In this document: positions 19,001-26,672 of the stretch, in pieces | Layout of the letters: every line of letters starts with the position of its first letter | How positions within the stretch are numbered: position 1 is the first letter of the stretch | Assembly (NCBI GenBank): GCA_965229335.1 | Contig: OZ245874.1 | Span: 6,014,001-6,078,000 of the forward strand | Source: JAFKFH01 sp017307375 | Lineage (GTDB): Bacteria; Pseudomonadota; Alphaproteobacteria; Ferrovibrionales; Ferrovibrionaceae | Direction: 5' to 3' | Length of the DNA stretch: 64,000 nucleotides | The notes under the pieces: generated by a model | What the model was told of the DNA's origin: nothing | Databases searched by the model: none | The model's input: only the letters and a program-made list of their open reading frames with translations | Program-made: the position numbers and the translations under genes

Positions 19001-19402
19001 CTGCAGCAGCGCGCCGCAGAACGAATGGATGGTCTGGATGGCGAGGCCGCCGGGCGCGTCGAGCAGCGTGGCGAACAGCTGCCGGGCCTTCTGCATCAGC
19101 GCGCGGTCGGCGATGGCGCCGTTCAGCTGCGCCATCTCGCGGCCCAGTTCCTCGTCGGGCATCATCGCCCAGGCGCCGAGGCGATGGGCCAGGCGCAGCT
19201 TCATCTCGGCCGCCGCCGCCTTGGTATAGGTCAGGCACAGGATCGCCGAGGGCCGCACGTCGGCCAGCAGCAGGCGCAGCACCCGGTCGGTCAGCACCTT
19301 GGTCTTGCCGGCCCCGGCATTGGCCGCGACCCAGGCCGACAGCGCGGGGTCGGCGGCGACGCGCTGGGCGGCCAGGCCCCGGGTGACCTCGATCCCGGTC
19401 AT
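16055..19402 (-). CDS. addA: Double-strand break repair helicase AddA
   Basis: Large helicase-nuclease subunit that resects DNA ends for RecA-dependent recombination, in complex with AddB. 1115 aa. The UvrD-like helicase shows Walker A AANAGAGKTKVLTDR near residue 30, Walker B-like HLLVDEAQDTAPEQWEV, GDRKQSIYSFQGA (motif III) and MTVHGAKGLEAP (motif V). The C-terminal RecB-type nuclease has VLVVDFKTNRP. ATG 19402 overlaps the addB stop (ATGA), so synthesis is coupled. A start at 19435 would overlap addB further and is unlikely. Confidence 0.96.
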   Translation of the reverse strand: MTGIEVTRGLAAQRVAADPALSAWVAANAGAGKTKVLTDRVLRLLLADVRPSAILCLTYTKAAAAEMKLRLAHRLGAWAMMPDEELGREMAQLNGAIADRALMQKARQLFATLLDAPGGLAIQTIHSFCGALLQRFPLEAGIAPDFAIADDQAAAELAEAARAGVLSDPDPDLARARADIVALLEETGFASLLDGLIRERKKLKGLVARHGDDPAALIAATAAVLGINPGDSEAAARQAFAAATDPVDLGRIAAALDCGNDNDRGRCAVLRQWLKADGAGRLAGWADYQSLFLRADGEPKALKSIATKKAVDAEPGLEALVAAEQARLAAVLERIRAARTLARSALLIRLGLAFLARYETGKAARGLLDYDDLILRTRDLLQKPGIAPWVLYKLDGGIDHLLVDEAQDTAPEQWEVVAALVEEFFAGSGAREAVRTVFAVGDRKQSIYSFQGAVPARFEEMRQVFELKARAAELAFEDVALAISFRSAPPVLDLVDRVFAQPAARGGVAEHETVRHIPFRVDQPGRAEIWPLLEPVVREAATDWRAPTEYLPEDNPKVRLARDIGRQVAMWVAGGTDPGDVLILVRRRGQLAAAIVTELKLLGVPVAGADRLVLTEQLAVMDLIALGRFCLLADDDLTLATVLKSPLYGFDDDDLFALCHDRAKARLWPTLRRRAGEQPKWARAAAELAELLARADFVAPYEFYADLLSARRGRDRLVARLGTEALDPIEEMLEQALVFEQTHAPSLESFLHWLEHQAIEVKRDLDQARGEVRIMTVHGAKGLEAPIVILPDSLSAPDHTHDPRLLWPGGNEPRALIWRGPKAESPRLVGELIAAARDEQMQEYRRLLYVALTRARDRLLVAGAKGARPPAEGCWYNLVAGVAPELVVDPPELAAVRLAATPETPAVGVPAWSRRPPPEEPVPSRPLAPSRETEADPPALSPRLGAQARFRRGRIVHDLLQVLPDLPAADRAAAARRHLAKPGLALAPPDQAALAEEVLAVLENPRFAAVFGPGSRAELPIVGRVGPQVVSGQVDRLVVTESRVLVVDFKTNRPPPAVPEAVARVYLRQMALYRAVLAQVFPGLPVECALIWTDGARLMELPADLLDRVLQASLT

Positions 19403-22400
19403 GCGTCTTCGTCCCAGCCGGCGAAGCCGCCCCATTCGGCGACGCGGGCGAGATGGTCGTAGTCGCCGACGGCCTTGACCAGCTCGGGGATCGGCCGGCT
19501 GAGATAGGCGGTCGTCTCGGCATCGTATTCGGCGATCAGCGCCTCGCAGCGGGCGAAGGCTTCCTCGGCCAGGGCGGTGACGTCGATCGGCTCGCGCGTG
19601 CGCTGGACCGGCAGCGCCTCGCCCGGCGGGTCGCCGCCGGTCATCCGGACATAGAGCAGCTCGGCCACGTCGGCCGGGGCGATGCCGGGAAAGGCGCCGC
19701 GCCGGGCCATCGCCGCCTCCAGCGGCAATTGCGGGGCCAGGAAGCTTTCGACTTCCTTGACGCTCGGCACCCGGCCGGTCTTGTAGTCGACGATGCTGAG
19801 CCGCCCGTCGGCCAGCCGGTCGATGCGGTCGGCGGTGCCCTTCAGCACGAACGGGCCGGCCGGGGCCGCGATCGTGACGGTGCCCTTCAGCTCGGTCGCC
19901 AGGGTGCGGGCGTATTGGCGCCGGCCGCGCTCGAACTCGAGGAACCAGGCCGCGATCCGGCGAAAGCGCGGCAGCCAGAAGGCGCGCACGGTCGGCCGGT
20001 CGACGATGTCGGCCAGCGCCTCCTCGCCGGCCGCGATCAGCCGGGGCAGCGCGTCGGCCGGCAGGGCGTCGCCGGGATGGGCGCGGGCCCAGTCGTCCAG
20101 CGCCTTGTGGATGCGGGTGCCGCGCTCGGCCGCGCCGGCATCCTCGTCCAGCGGGCGCAGCGCCCGCAGCTTCAGAATATATTCCGCGAAGATCGCATAG
20201 GGGTCGCGGCGCAGCGTCTCGATCCGGGTGACCGAGAGTTCGCGCGGCCGCGCGGCCAGCGGCGGCCGCGGCCGCGGCGGCGGGCTGGCGGCGACCGCCG
20301 CCGGGCGGTCCAGCGCCTCGACCCAGGCCGGCGGCTCGGCCAGCAGCGTCGCCTTCCAGCGCGCGGCATCGGCCAGGCGGGTTTCCAGCCGGGCCAGCCA
20401 GCGCGACGGCACCGTCGGCGTGCCGCCGACCTTGATCGCGCGCGACAGCACCACCCGCCCGGCCGCGGCCGCCTGCACGAAATCATGCGCGGTCAGCCCG
20501 ACGCGGCGTTCCAGCGGCGGCAGGCCGAAGCGGGCGCGCATCGGCCGCGACAGCCAGGGATCGACCTCGGCCTCCGGCGGCCAGGTCCCCTCGTTGAGGC
20601 CGCCGAGGATCAGCAGGTCGGCCTGCTGCAGCCGGGCTTCGAGCAGGCCGTAGATCGCCAGCCGCGGATGGGCGCCCTGGCGCGGCCGCACCATCTGGCG
20701 GCTCAGGAGTTCGGTCAGCAGCGGCGGCCAGGACAGGCCGGGCAGTTCGGGCAGCACGTCGGCGGCTTCGCCCAGTTCCTGCAGGAAACCCGACAGCGCC
20801 TCGCCGGCATCGCCGGCCCATAGCCGCGCCTCGCCCTTTTCCCCGGCTTCGCCCGCCAGCGCCTCGGCGGCCGCGGTGGTCGCCTCGACCAGCTGTTTCA
20901 GCGGCGGCGCCTCCAGCGCCATCAGGTCCAGCAGCGGCTTCAGCGCCGCTTCCAGCCGGTCGACGAAGGCGGGCAGCTCGGCCTCGTCGCCGAGCCGCGC
21001 CACCGCGACGCGCAGGCCGTGGATGCCCGGCGCGGGGCGCGGGCCGCGCAGCACCTTGCGCTCCAGCCGGCGGGCCAGGCGCCGGCAGGCCGCGCGGTCG
21101 AGCCCGGCGGCGGTCAGCGGATGCTTGAGCAGCGCCAGCAGCGGCACCGGCGCCAGATCCTCGGCGCAGGCCTCGATCAGCAGGCGCAGGAACAGGCCGG
21201 GCGGCGAATGGGCCAGCGGCCGGCCGGCCGAATCGTCGATCGTGACGTCCCAGCGGCGCAGTTCGGCGGCGACCCGGCGGGCCAGCGCGCGGTCCGGGGT
21301 GATCAGCGCGGCGGTCTGCCCGGCGGTTTCGAGGGCTTCGCGCAGCATCAGCGCGATCGCCGTCGCCTCCTCGCGCGGGCCGGCGGCCTCGAGCCGGGAA
21401 AGCCCGGCCAGCGCCGCCGCCGGCACGGGGGCGAGTTCGCGCCAGCGATGGGTTTCCGAGGCCGGGGCCAGCGCCTCGTTCAGCAGCCGCGCCCGCGGGC
21501 TTTCGCCGGCCTCGCCCTGCCAGGCCACGACCTCGTCGCGGCCGACGCCGAGGCGGTCGAGCAGGCGCTGCATGCCGGCCTGCGGATGGCAGGGGTCGTC
21601 GCGCAGCGCCGCCAGCGCCGCGGCGGGAAAGTCGGGGTCGAAACCGGGCAGCACCACCTCGCCCCGCGGGGCGCGGGCGATGATCGCCAGCAGCGCGGCG
21701 GTGGCGGGGATCGACCCGGTCGAGCCGGCGGCATAGACCGGGTCGGGCGGCGGCTGCGCCGCCCAGCGCGCGGCCAGCGCGGCGATCAGCCGGTTGCGGC
21801 GGTCGACCGGGTCCAGCGCGCCTTCCGCCGCCAGCAGGGTCGGCCAGGCCTCGCGGATGATCGCCAGGAAGGTCAGCGTCTCCTGCCAGTGGCCGGCGAA
21901 TTCGTCGGGCACCAGCCGGTCGAGCCGGGCGAGGTCGAGGCCCTCGGTCTCGACCTCGTCGAGCAGGCCGGCGAGGTCGCGGGCCAGCCGCGCCGCATGG
22001 GCCGGCTGCGGCACCAGGTCGGGCCGGCCGAGCAGCAGCCGCGTCAGCAGCAATTGCCGGCGCAGCTCGGCCATCGCCGGGGCCAGGTCGAGCGCGGCAT
22101 CGCCCGGCGCGGCCGTCAGGGTCAGTTCGTCCTCGTCGACATCGCCCAGCGGGGTCAGCCGCGGCAGGATCAGGGCGCGGCCGTCGGCCACCCGGAGAAA
22201 GGCTTCGCGCAGCGAGCGCACGGCCCGCCGCGTCGGCAGCAGCACGGTGACGCGGGCGAAGGCCAGCGGGTCGTCGCCGTGACGGGCCAGCAGCCCGGCG
22301 GCGAGCCGGTCGACGAAGGGCCGGCCGGCCGGAATGTAGGAAACGGTCGGCCGGCGCTCAGCCGGGGCCAAGGGCCCGCTCCGCCGCGGCCAGCCCCTCG

Positions 22401-22413
22401 GGGTGGCCGACAT
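19399..22413 (-). CDS. addB: Double-strand break repair protein AddB
   Basis: Partner of AddA with an inactivated helicase fold and a second nuclease domain. About 1004 aa, the alphaproteobacterial length. The N-terminal YIPAGRPFVDRLAAGLL and VTVLLPTRRAVRSLREAF are family hallmarks; the C-terminal RecB-like nuclease motif is LSIVDYKTGR. The ATG at 22413 would overlap murU by 56 bp. A TTG at 22371 (APAERRPTVSYIP) overlaps only 14 bp and may be the true start. Few cysteines are present, so no iron-sulfur staple is evident, unlike Bacillus AddB. Confidence 0.93.
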   Translation of the reverse strand: MSATPRGWPRRSGPLAPAERRPTVSYIPAGRPFVDRLAAGLLARHGDDPLAFARVTVLLPTRRAVRSLREAFLRVADGRALILPRLTPLGDVDEDELTLTAAPGDAALDLAPAMAELRRQLLLTRLLLGRPDLVPQPAHAARLARDLAGLLDEVETEGLDLARLDRLVPDEFAGHWQETLTFLAIIREAWPTLLAAEGALDPVDRRNRLIAALAARWAAQPPPDPVYAAGSTGSIPATAALLAIIARAPRGEVVLPGFDPDFPAAALAALRDDPCHPQAGMQRLLDRLGVGRDEVVAWQGEAGESPRARLLNEALAPASETHRWRELAPVPAAALAGLSRLEAAGPREEATAIALMLREALETAGQTAALITPDRALARRVAAELRRWDVTIDDSAGRPLAHSPPGLFLRLLIEACAEDLAPVPLLALLKHPLTAAGLDRAACRRLARRLERKVLRGPRPAPGIHGLRVAVARLGDEAELPAFVDRLEAALKPLLDLMALEAPPLKQLVEATTAAAEALAGEAGEKGEARLWAGDAGEALSGFLQELGEAADVLPELPGLSWPPLLTELLSRQMVRPRQGAHPRLAIYGLLEARLQQADLLILGGLNEGTWPPEAEVDPWLSRPMRARFGLPPLERRVGLTAHDFVQAAAAGRVVLSRAIKVGGTPTVPSRWLARLETRLADAARWKATLLAEPPAWVEALDRPAAVAASPPPRPRPPLAARPRELSVTRIETLRRDPYAIFAEYILKLRALRPLDEDAGAAERGTRIHKALDDWARAHPGDALPADALPRLIAAGEEALADIVDRPTVRAFWLPRFRRIAAWFLEFERGRRQYARTLATELKGTVTIAAPAGPFVLKGTADRIDRLADGRLSIVDYKTGRVPSVKEVESFLAPQLPLEAAMARRGAFPGIAPADVAELLYVRMTGGDPPGEALPVQRTREPIDVTALAEEAFARCEALIAEYDAETTAYLSRPIPELVKAVGDYDHLARVAEWGGFAGWDEDA

Positions 22414-23071
22414 CCATCCAGTCGCCCTCGTGCAGGATGGCGTAGAGCCGCCCGTTCTCGGCCGCCTTGTCGTAGAGGCGGTTCAGCGAGAAGCGGCCGG
22501 CCGGCGCCCCCTCGAACAGCCGGGGATGCAGGATCTGCACCCCGGCATAGAGATAGGGGGCGACGAAACGTTCGTCGCGGCGGGTCAGCCGCCCGTCCGG
22601 GTCCATCGTGAAATCGCCCAGGCCGTCATAGCCGATGGCGTTGATCGTCTGCACCACCAGCAGCAGCGCGTCCATCCGCTCGCCGTCCCAGGCGGCGGCC
22701 AGGCGCTTCAGCGAATCCTCGTAGGCGTCGCGCCAGATCATGTCGGAGTTCAGCACGAAGAACGGCCCCTGCCCCAGCTGCGGCAGGGCCTTGGCGACGC
22801 CGCCGCCGGTTTCCAGCAGTTCCGCCGTCTCGTCGGAGAATTCGATCCTGGGCTTGGTCCGCCCGCTCAGATAGGCGCGCAGCTTGTCGGCCTGCCAGTG
22901 GACGTTGACCACGGCCTTCTCGACGCCGACCCCGGCCAGCCGGTCCAGCACGTAGTCGATCAGCGGCTTGCCCGCCACCGGGATCAGCGGCTTGGGCGTG
23001 CGCTCGGTCAGCGGACGCAGGCGCAGGCCGAGGCCGGCGGCCAGAACCATGGCGGTATCGATCTTGGTCAT
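22358..23071 (-). CDS. murU: N-acetylmuramate alpha-1-phosphate uridylyltransferase (MurU-like)
   Basis: Nucleotidyltransferase of 237 aa that makes UDP-MurNAc from MurNAc-1-phosphate and UTP in the cell-wall recycling shortcut bypassing MurA/MurB. The N-terminal sugar-nucleotide motif MVLAAGLGLRLRPLTERTPKPLIPV is complete; metal-binding NSDMIW and DVGHPEGL follow. It lies 6 bp after the AmgK gene, the known partner, which supports the specific assignment over a generic NTP transferase. Confidence 0.88.
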   Translation of the reverse strand: MTKIDTAMVLAAGLGLRLRPLTERTPKPLIPVAGKPLIDYVLDRLAGVGVEKAVVNVHWQADKLRAYLSGRTKPRIEFSDETAELLETGGGVAKALPQLGQGPFFVLNSDMIWRDAYEDSLKRLAAAWDGERMDALLLVVQTINAIGYDGLGDFTMDPDGRLTRRDERFVAPYLYAGVQILHPRLFEGAPAGRFSLNRLYDKAAENGRLYAILHEGDWMDVGHPEGLAAAERALGPG

Positions 23072-23077
23072 TGCAGG

Positions 23078-24106
23078 CTACTCCGTCGTCACCAGCCGGA
23101 CGGGGTCGATCGCCCGCCGGCGCAGATCGGCCGGCAGGTAGTGGTCGAACCACCGGCGCAGATCGTCGAGCGCTGGATGGGCGAGGTTTTCCTCGACGAT
23201 CGCCCAGGTGCGATCCATCCAGCCGAGATAGGTAGGTTTGCCGTCGCGATGCGCAAGGCGCACGAAGGTGCCGAGGATGCGGATGTTGCGTTGCGCCCCG
23301 GCGACCGCGTAGGCGGCGCGGAATTCGGCCTCATCGAGCCGCGGGAAGGCATCGAGATAGCGGCGGATCAGCCGCTCGCCCAAGGCGGGCGGCACCACCC
23401 GGCGCACATCCTGGATCAGCGACATCAGGTCGAACGGCACCGGCCCCAGCACCGCATCCTGGAAATCGAGCAGGCCACAGGCCGCCGCCCCGTCGCGCCC
23501 CGGCAGCCACAGCAGGTTGTCCTGGTGATAGTCGAACAGCACCAGGGTTTCCGGCACCGCCCGCATCGCCGGCAGCGCGGCGGCGAGGCTTTCGCGGAAT
23601 TCGGCCCGCGCCCCGGCCGGGGCCGGCCCGCCCTTCAGCGCCGGCCAGGTCCAGTCCAGCAGCCGCTCGCCCTCGGCCAGGGCGCGCGCGTCGTCCAGCC
23701 GGGCGACCTGCTGGTGCAGCGCCGGGCGAAAGCGGCGATGCAGCATGATCAGCGCGTCGGTCGCCAGGTCGTAGAGCGGCGCTTCCAGCTCGGGCCGGGC
23801 GGCGATGACGCGGTTGTAGGTATCGTCGCCGAGATCCTCGAGCAGCAACAGCCCGGCCTCGTCGTCGGCCGCCATCACCCGCGGGGCGGACAGGCCCAGC
23901 CCGGTCAGGATGCCGGCGACGCGGCGGAACGGCCTGACATCCTCGTGCGGCGGCGGGGCATCCATCAGCACGGCGACGCGCCCGTCCGGCGCGGTCAGCC
24001 GCTCGTAGCGGCGGAACGAGGCATCGCCGGCCAGATTGGCCCGCCGCGCCGCGCCCCAGCCGCTTGCTTCCATGAATCCCGCGATCGCCTGGCTGCGCTC
24101 AGCCAT
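23078..24106 (-). CDS. amgK: Anomeric MurNAc/GlcNAc kinase (AmgK-like phosphotransferase)
   Basis: 342-aa aminoglycoside-phosphotransferase-fold kinase. The AmgK family phosphorylates MurNAc at C1, feeding MurU. Catalytic loop VLFDYHQDNLLWL and metal-binding LLDFQDAVLGPVPFDL are intact; N-terminal LAGDASFRRYERL is typical. It is placed between tsaE and murU, the standard order for this recycling module, which in other bacteria gives intrinsic fosfomycin tolerance. It is 35 bp after tsaE. Confidence 0.9.
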   Translation of the reverse strand: MAERSQAIAGFMEASGWGAARRANLAGDASFRRYERLTAPDGRVAVLMDAPPPHEDVRPFRRVAGILTGLGLSAPRVMAADDEAGLLLLEDLGDDTYNRVIAARPELEAPLYDLATDALIMLHRRFRPALHQQVARLDDARALAEGERLLDWTWPALKGGPAPAGARAEFRESLAAALPAMRAVPETLVLFDYHQDNLLWLPGRDGAAACGLLDFQDAVLGPVPFDLMSLIQDVRRVVPPALGERLIRRYLDAFPRLDEAEFRAAYAVAGAQRNIRILGTFVRLAHRDGKPTYLGWMDRTWAIVEENLAHPALDDLRRWFDHYLPADLRRRAIDPVRLVTTE

Positions 24107-24141
24107 CTGCCCTCGTCTCCGCCCCTGTCCCGTCTGTCTCG

Positions 24142-24621
24142 CTAGGCGGCCGGGTCGAAATCGCCGAGCCGGGCGCGCCAGTCGCCGCCGCCGTTGAGGA
24201 TGGCGCGGCGCGACTCGCCAGTGTCACCGGCCTCGAGCCGGATGGTCAAGGCATCTCGCGGCAGCATCGAACCCAGGATGCCCGGCCATTCGACCAGGCA
24301 GATCGCGTGCTCGAACGCCTCGTCGAGGCCGAGTTCGTCGGTTTCCGCCGGATCGCCCAGCCGGTAGAGATCGACATGCCAGACCTCGCCGGCCGGGGTC
24401 TCGTAGGTCTGGACGATGGTGAAGGTGGGGCTGGGCACCTCGATCTCGGCCCCGGCAAGCCGGCGGATCGCCGCCCGCGCCAGCGCCGACTTGCCGGCGC
24501 CCAGCGGACCCTCCAGGGCGACGACGTCGCCCGGGCGCAGGCAGCCGGCCAGCCGCGCGGCGAAACGTTCGGTCGCGGCGAGGTCGGGCAGGTCGATGGC
24601 AAACAGCGCGTCGTCGAGCAT
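24142..24621 (-). CDS. tsaE: tRNA threonylcarbamoyladenosine biosynthesis ATPase TsaE
   Basis: 159-aa P-loop ATPase that drives the TsaB-TsaD-TsaE complex making t6A37 in ANN-decoding tRNAs. Walker A GPLGAGKSALAR is near residue 38; SPTFTIVQTYE, HVDLYRLGD and LVEWPGIL are the family blocks. Start ATG 24621 gives MLDDALFAIDLPDLAATE. It is the first gene of the leftward run through trxA and lies divergent to the tRNA-Gly gene. Confidence 0.95.
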   Translation of the reverse strand: MLDDALFAIDLPDLAATERFAARLAGCLRPGDVVALEGPLGAGKSALARAAIRRLAGAEIEVPSPTFTIVQTYETPAGEVWHVDLYRLGDPAETDELGLDEAFEHAICLVEWPGILGSMLPRDALTIRLEAGDTGESRRAILNGGGDWRARLGDFDPAA

Positions 24622-24715
24622 GGCGGATGCTTTCTAGCCCGGATCGGCGCCCTTCGCCAGGGTTGCAGCGCGCAGCGAAACCGGCTACAAACCGTGCGCG
24701 CGCCAGTCGCCCGGC

Positions 24716-24789
24716 GCGGGTGTAGCTCAATGGTAGAGCAGAAGCTTCCCAAGCTTACGACGAGGGTTCGATTCCCTTCACCCGCTCCA
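24716..24789 (+). tRNA. tRNA-Gly (anticodon CCC)
   Basis: 74 nt including the encoded CCA end (24787-24789). Acceptor GCGGGTG/CACCCGC, D-arm GCTC-AATGGTA-GAGC, anticodon loop TTCCCAA with CCC at positions 34-36, and T-arm GAGGG-TTCGATT-CCCTT all fold. The outermost anticodon-stem pair (27-43) is G-A rather than Watson-Crick. It reads GGG glycine codons. No partial repeat of its 3' end was noticed nearby, so there is no sign of integration here. Confidence 0.96.
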
Positions 24790-25226
24790 ATTCCGCCGGT
24801 GCCACTTCCCCACAAGATCAGACCTTTCGGGCATATCGAAGCCGTCGGTAACATGTTTCTTGGCCAAACGGATAGGCAGAAGCACCTCCGTTCGCCAGGC
24901 CTGGATCCGCCATGCCTGGCAGCGCCAGCAATCGCAGCCACTGGTCTGCCGGGAGACGGCGGGTGAACTGCTGCGAGCCCTCGCCTACCCCAGGTTCAGG
25001 CTTGCCACGCCGATCACCGGCAACGCGGACAGTATTACCGTCAGAGCGGCCTTTCCCGGCGTGATCATGACTGCCGAAGAGTTTGCAGCCCATCAGAAGT
25101 TATCAAGGTCGGCAGCGACGCGCGCGGGGCGAAAATGGGCGTCCACCGACATTTTCAGGTCAAGGATCGCATCCGATCCTGCAGCCCGGCAGTTATGCCG
25201 TCGGCTCGACAGGGACGGAGAAGTTC
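24790..25226. other. 437-bp stretch without a convincing gene, downstream of tRNA-Gly
   Basis: Open frames cross this stretch on both strands, but third-base GC preference is weaker than in the neighbours, there are no good ribosome sites, and I recognise no product, so I call none. It could hold a decayed gene. A perfect hairpin, AGGATCG (25163-25169) with CGATCCT (25174-25180) and a 4-base loop, lies 47 bp before the next gene; it lacks a T-run and may be regulatory. Confidence 0.4.
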
Positions 25227-25550
25227 ATGCACGCATTTTCATCGACCATCGCGGCCGGGTCGATCGCCGCGATCCTGGCCGTCGCCACCTCCGCCGCGGC
25301 ATCGAGCGACGAAGCCTGGGCCGAGTTCCATCGGCGGGCGACGGAGAGTTGCCTCGCGGCCAGCGGCATCAAGGCGGCGCGGGCCTCCGCCGTGCTCGAT
25401 TTCGACGACCGCGCGGGCAAGGCCGCCATCCTGATCTCGGACCGCACCAAGGTTCGCAGCCAGCTCTGTCTCTACGACAAGGCGAGCCGCACCGCGTTCA
25501 TTGCCGAGGCCGACGGCTGGGCGGCCCCGCCGGGCGCGCCCGCGCGCTGA
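25227..25550 (+). CDS. Small secreted hypothetical protein
   Basis: 107 aa. Start ATG 25227 follows GGAG by about 7 bases. The N-terminus (MHAFSSTIAAGSIAAILAVATSAAA) is a clear Sec signal peptide with cleavage likely after ATSAAA, so the mature protein of about 80 aa is periplasmic. It has two cysteines (ESCLAASG and RSQLCLYD), which could form a disulfide, and the repeated charged pattern LDFDDRAGKAAILISDRTKVRSQLCLYD. I do not recognise the family. The longer frame from 25083 adds sequence without coding character. Confidence 0.7.
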   Translation: MHAFSSTIAAGSIAAILAVATSAAASSDEAWAEFHRRATESCLAASGIKAARASAVLDFDDRAGKAAILISDRTKVRSQLCLYDKASRTAFIAEADGWAAPPGAPAR

Positions 25551-25587
25551 CGGCAGGGGCGCGGGCGCACCCCTGCCGCCTGGTGGC

Positions 25588-26505
25588 TCAGACCGGATCG
25601 GCCGGCTTGTCCACGGCCTTGGTGCTGCCGGCGCCCGGCCCGGCCCCGAGATCGGCCCCGGTCGTCGGGTCGATGTCGGTGCGCGAGGCGCCGCGCGCCT
25701 TGAGCGCCGCCAGCGCATCGACCTCGTCCCGGGTGAGCATGACGCTCGCCATGCCGTCGCCGCCGTCGACGGCCGACTGCTGCTCGCGGTCGTCGACCAG
25801 TTCCCATTGCGGACCCTTGTTCCACGGGCCGCGCGGCGTCGGCTCGTCGCCCTGGGACATGTCGTAGAACTTGTCGGCGAACTCCGGCATGCCGGGCAGC
25901 TTGCCGGGCGGGAAATTCGGCTCGATCGAATAGAGCGCCTTCTCGAAGGCCTTCTGATGGGCGACCTCGCGGGTCATCAGGAAACCCAGCGCCTCCTTGA
26001 TGCCGGGATCGTCGGTGGTGTTGATCAGCCGCTCGTAGACGATCTTGGCCCGCGCCTCGGCGGCGATGTTGGAGCGCAGGTCGGCGGTCGGCTCGCCGAT
26101 CGTGTCGATATAGGCGGACGTCCACGGCACCCCCGCCGAATTGGTCAGGGCCGGCCCGCCGCCGTAGAGCAGCGCGGTGGTGTGGCTGTCGCCGCCCTGG
26201 TTCAGGCTCATGAACAGTTCGCCCTCGGCCTGCGTGCCCTCGGCCAGGCGGCCCTTGACGCCCTGGGTCAGCATGCAGACGATCGAGCCGATCACCTCAA
26301 GATGGCTCAGCTCTTCCGTCGCGATGTCGTAGAGCATGTCCTTGCGGCTGGGATCGAGTTCGGCCACCGCCTGGGTGAAATAGCGCATCGCCGCCGCCAG
26401 TTCGCCCTGCGGCCCGCCGAACTGCTCCAGCATGAAATTGGCCAGAACCGGGTTCGGCTCGGCCACCCGCACGGTATACATCAGACGCTTGTTGTGCATG
26501 AACAT
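25588..26505 (-). CDS. Manganese catalase
   Basis: Ferritin-like di-manganese enzyme that breaks down hydrogen peroxide without heme. 305 aa. The helical core carries the glutamate/histidine metal ligands: GELAAAMRYFTQA, DIATEELSHLEVIG, AEARAKIVYERL and TREVAHQKAFEKAL. The C-terminal tail is low-complexity (GAGPGAGSTKAVDKP), as in many relatives. ATG 26505 follows AGGAA by about 8 bases. It is a single gene, convergent with the small secreted protein. Confidence 0.93.
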   Translation of the reverse strand: MFMHNKRLMYTVRVAEPNPVLANFMLEQFGGPQGELAAAMRYFTQAVAELDPSRKDMLYDIATEELSHLEVIGSIVCMLTQGVKGRLAEGTQAEGELFMSLNQGGDSHTTALLYGGGPALTNSAGVPWTSAYIDTIGEPTADLRSNIAAEARAKIVYERLINTTDDPGIKEALGFLMTREVAHQKAFEKALYSIEPNFPPGKLPGMPEFADKFYDMSQGDEPTPRGPWNKGPQWELVDDREQQSAVDGGDGMASVMLTRDEVDALAALKARGASRTDIDPTTGADLGAGPGAGSTKAVDKPADPV

Positions 26506-26672
26506 CGGCTGGTTCCTGTCTGTCGTTCGCTGAGGGGATGGTGCAGGCCAACGTGACCGCAGCCATGACGTTCCCGATCAGGCGCCGGGCGAGGCCGGAC
26601 GTGAACCGGCCGCCGCTGTCGAAGATTTGGAACTTCTGGACGCTCGGGGCGAACCGGCGGGCGGCTGCGCGA

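Noticed and set aside
15104..19462. 1452-aa open frame on the plus strand opposite addA
   Set aside because: addA on the other strand has every helicase and nuclease motif. The plus frame is rich in Arg, Gln, Gly and His with no domain, the usual shadow in high-GC DNA.
24716..24789. tRNA-Gly as an integration site
   Set aside because: No integrase gene, no repeat of the tRNA 3' end seen downstream, and flanking genes are ordinary.
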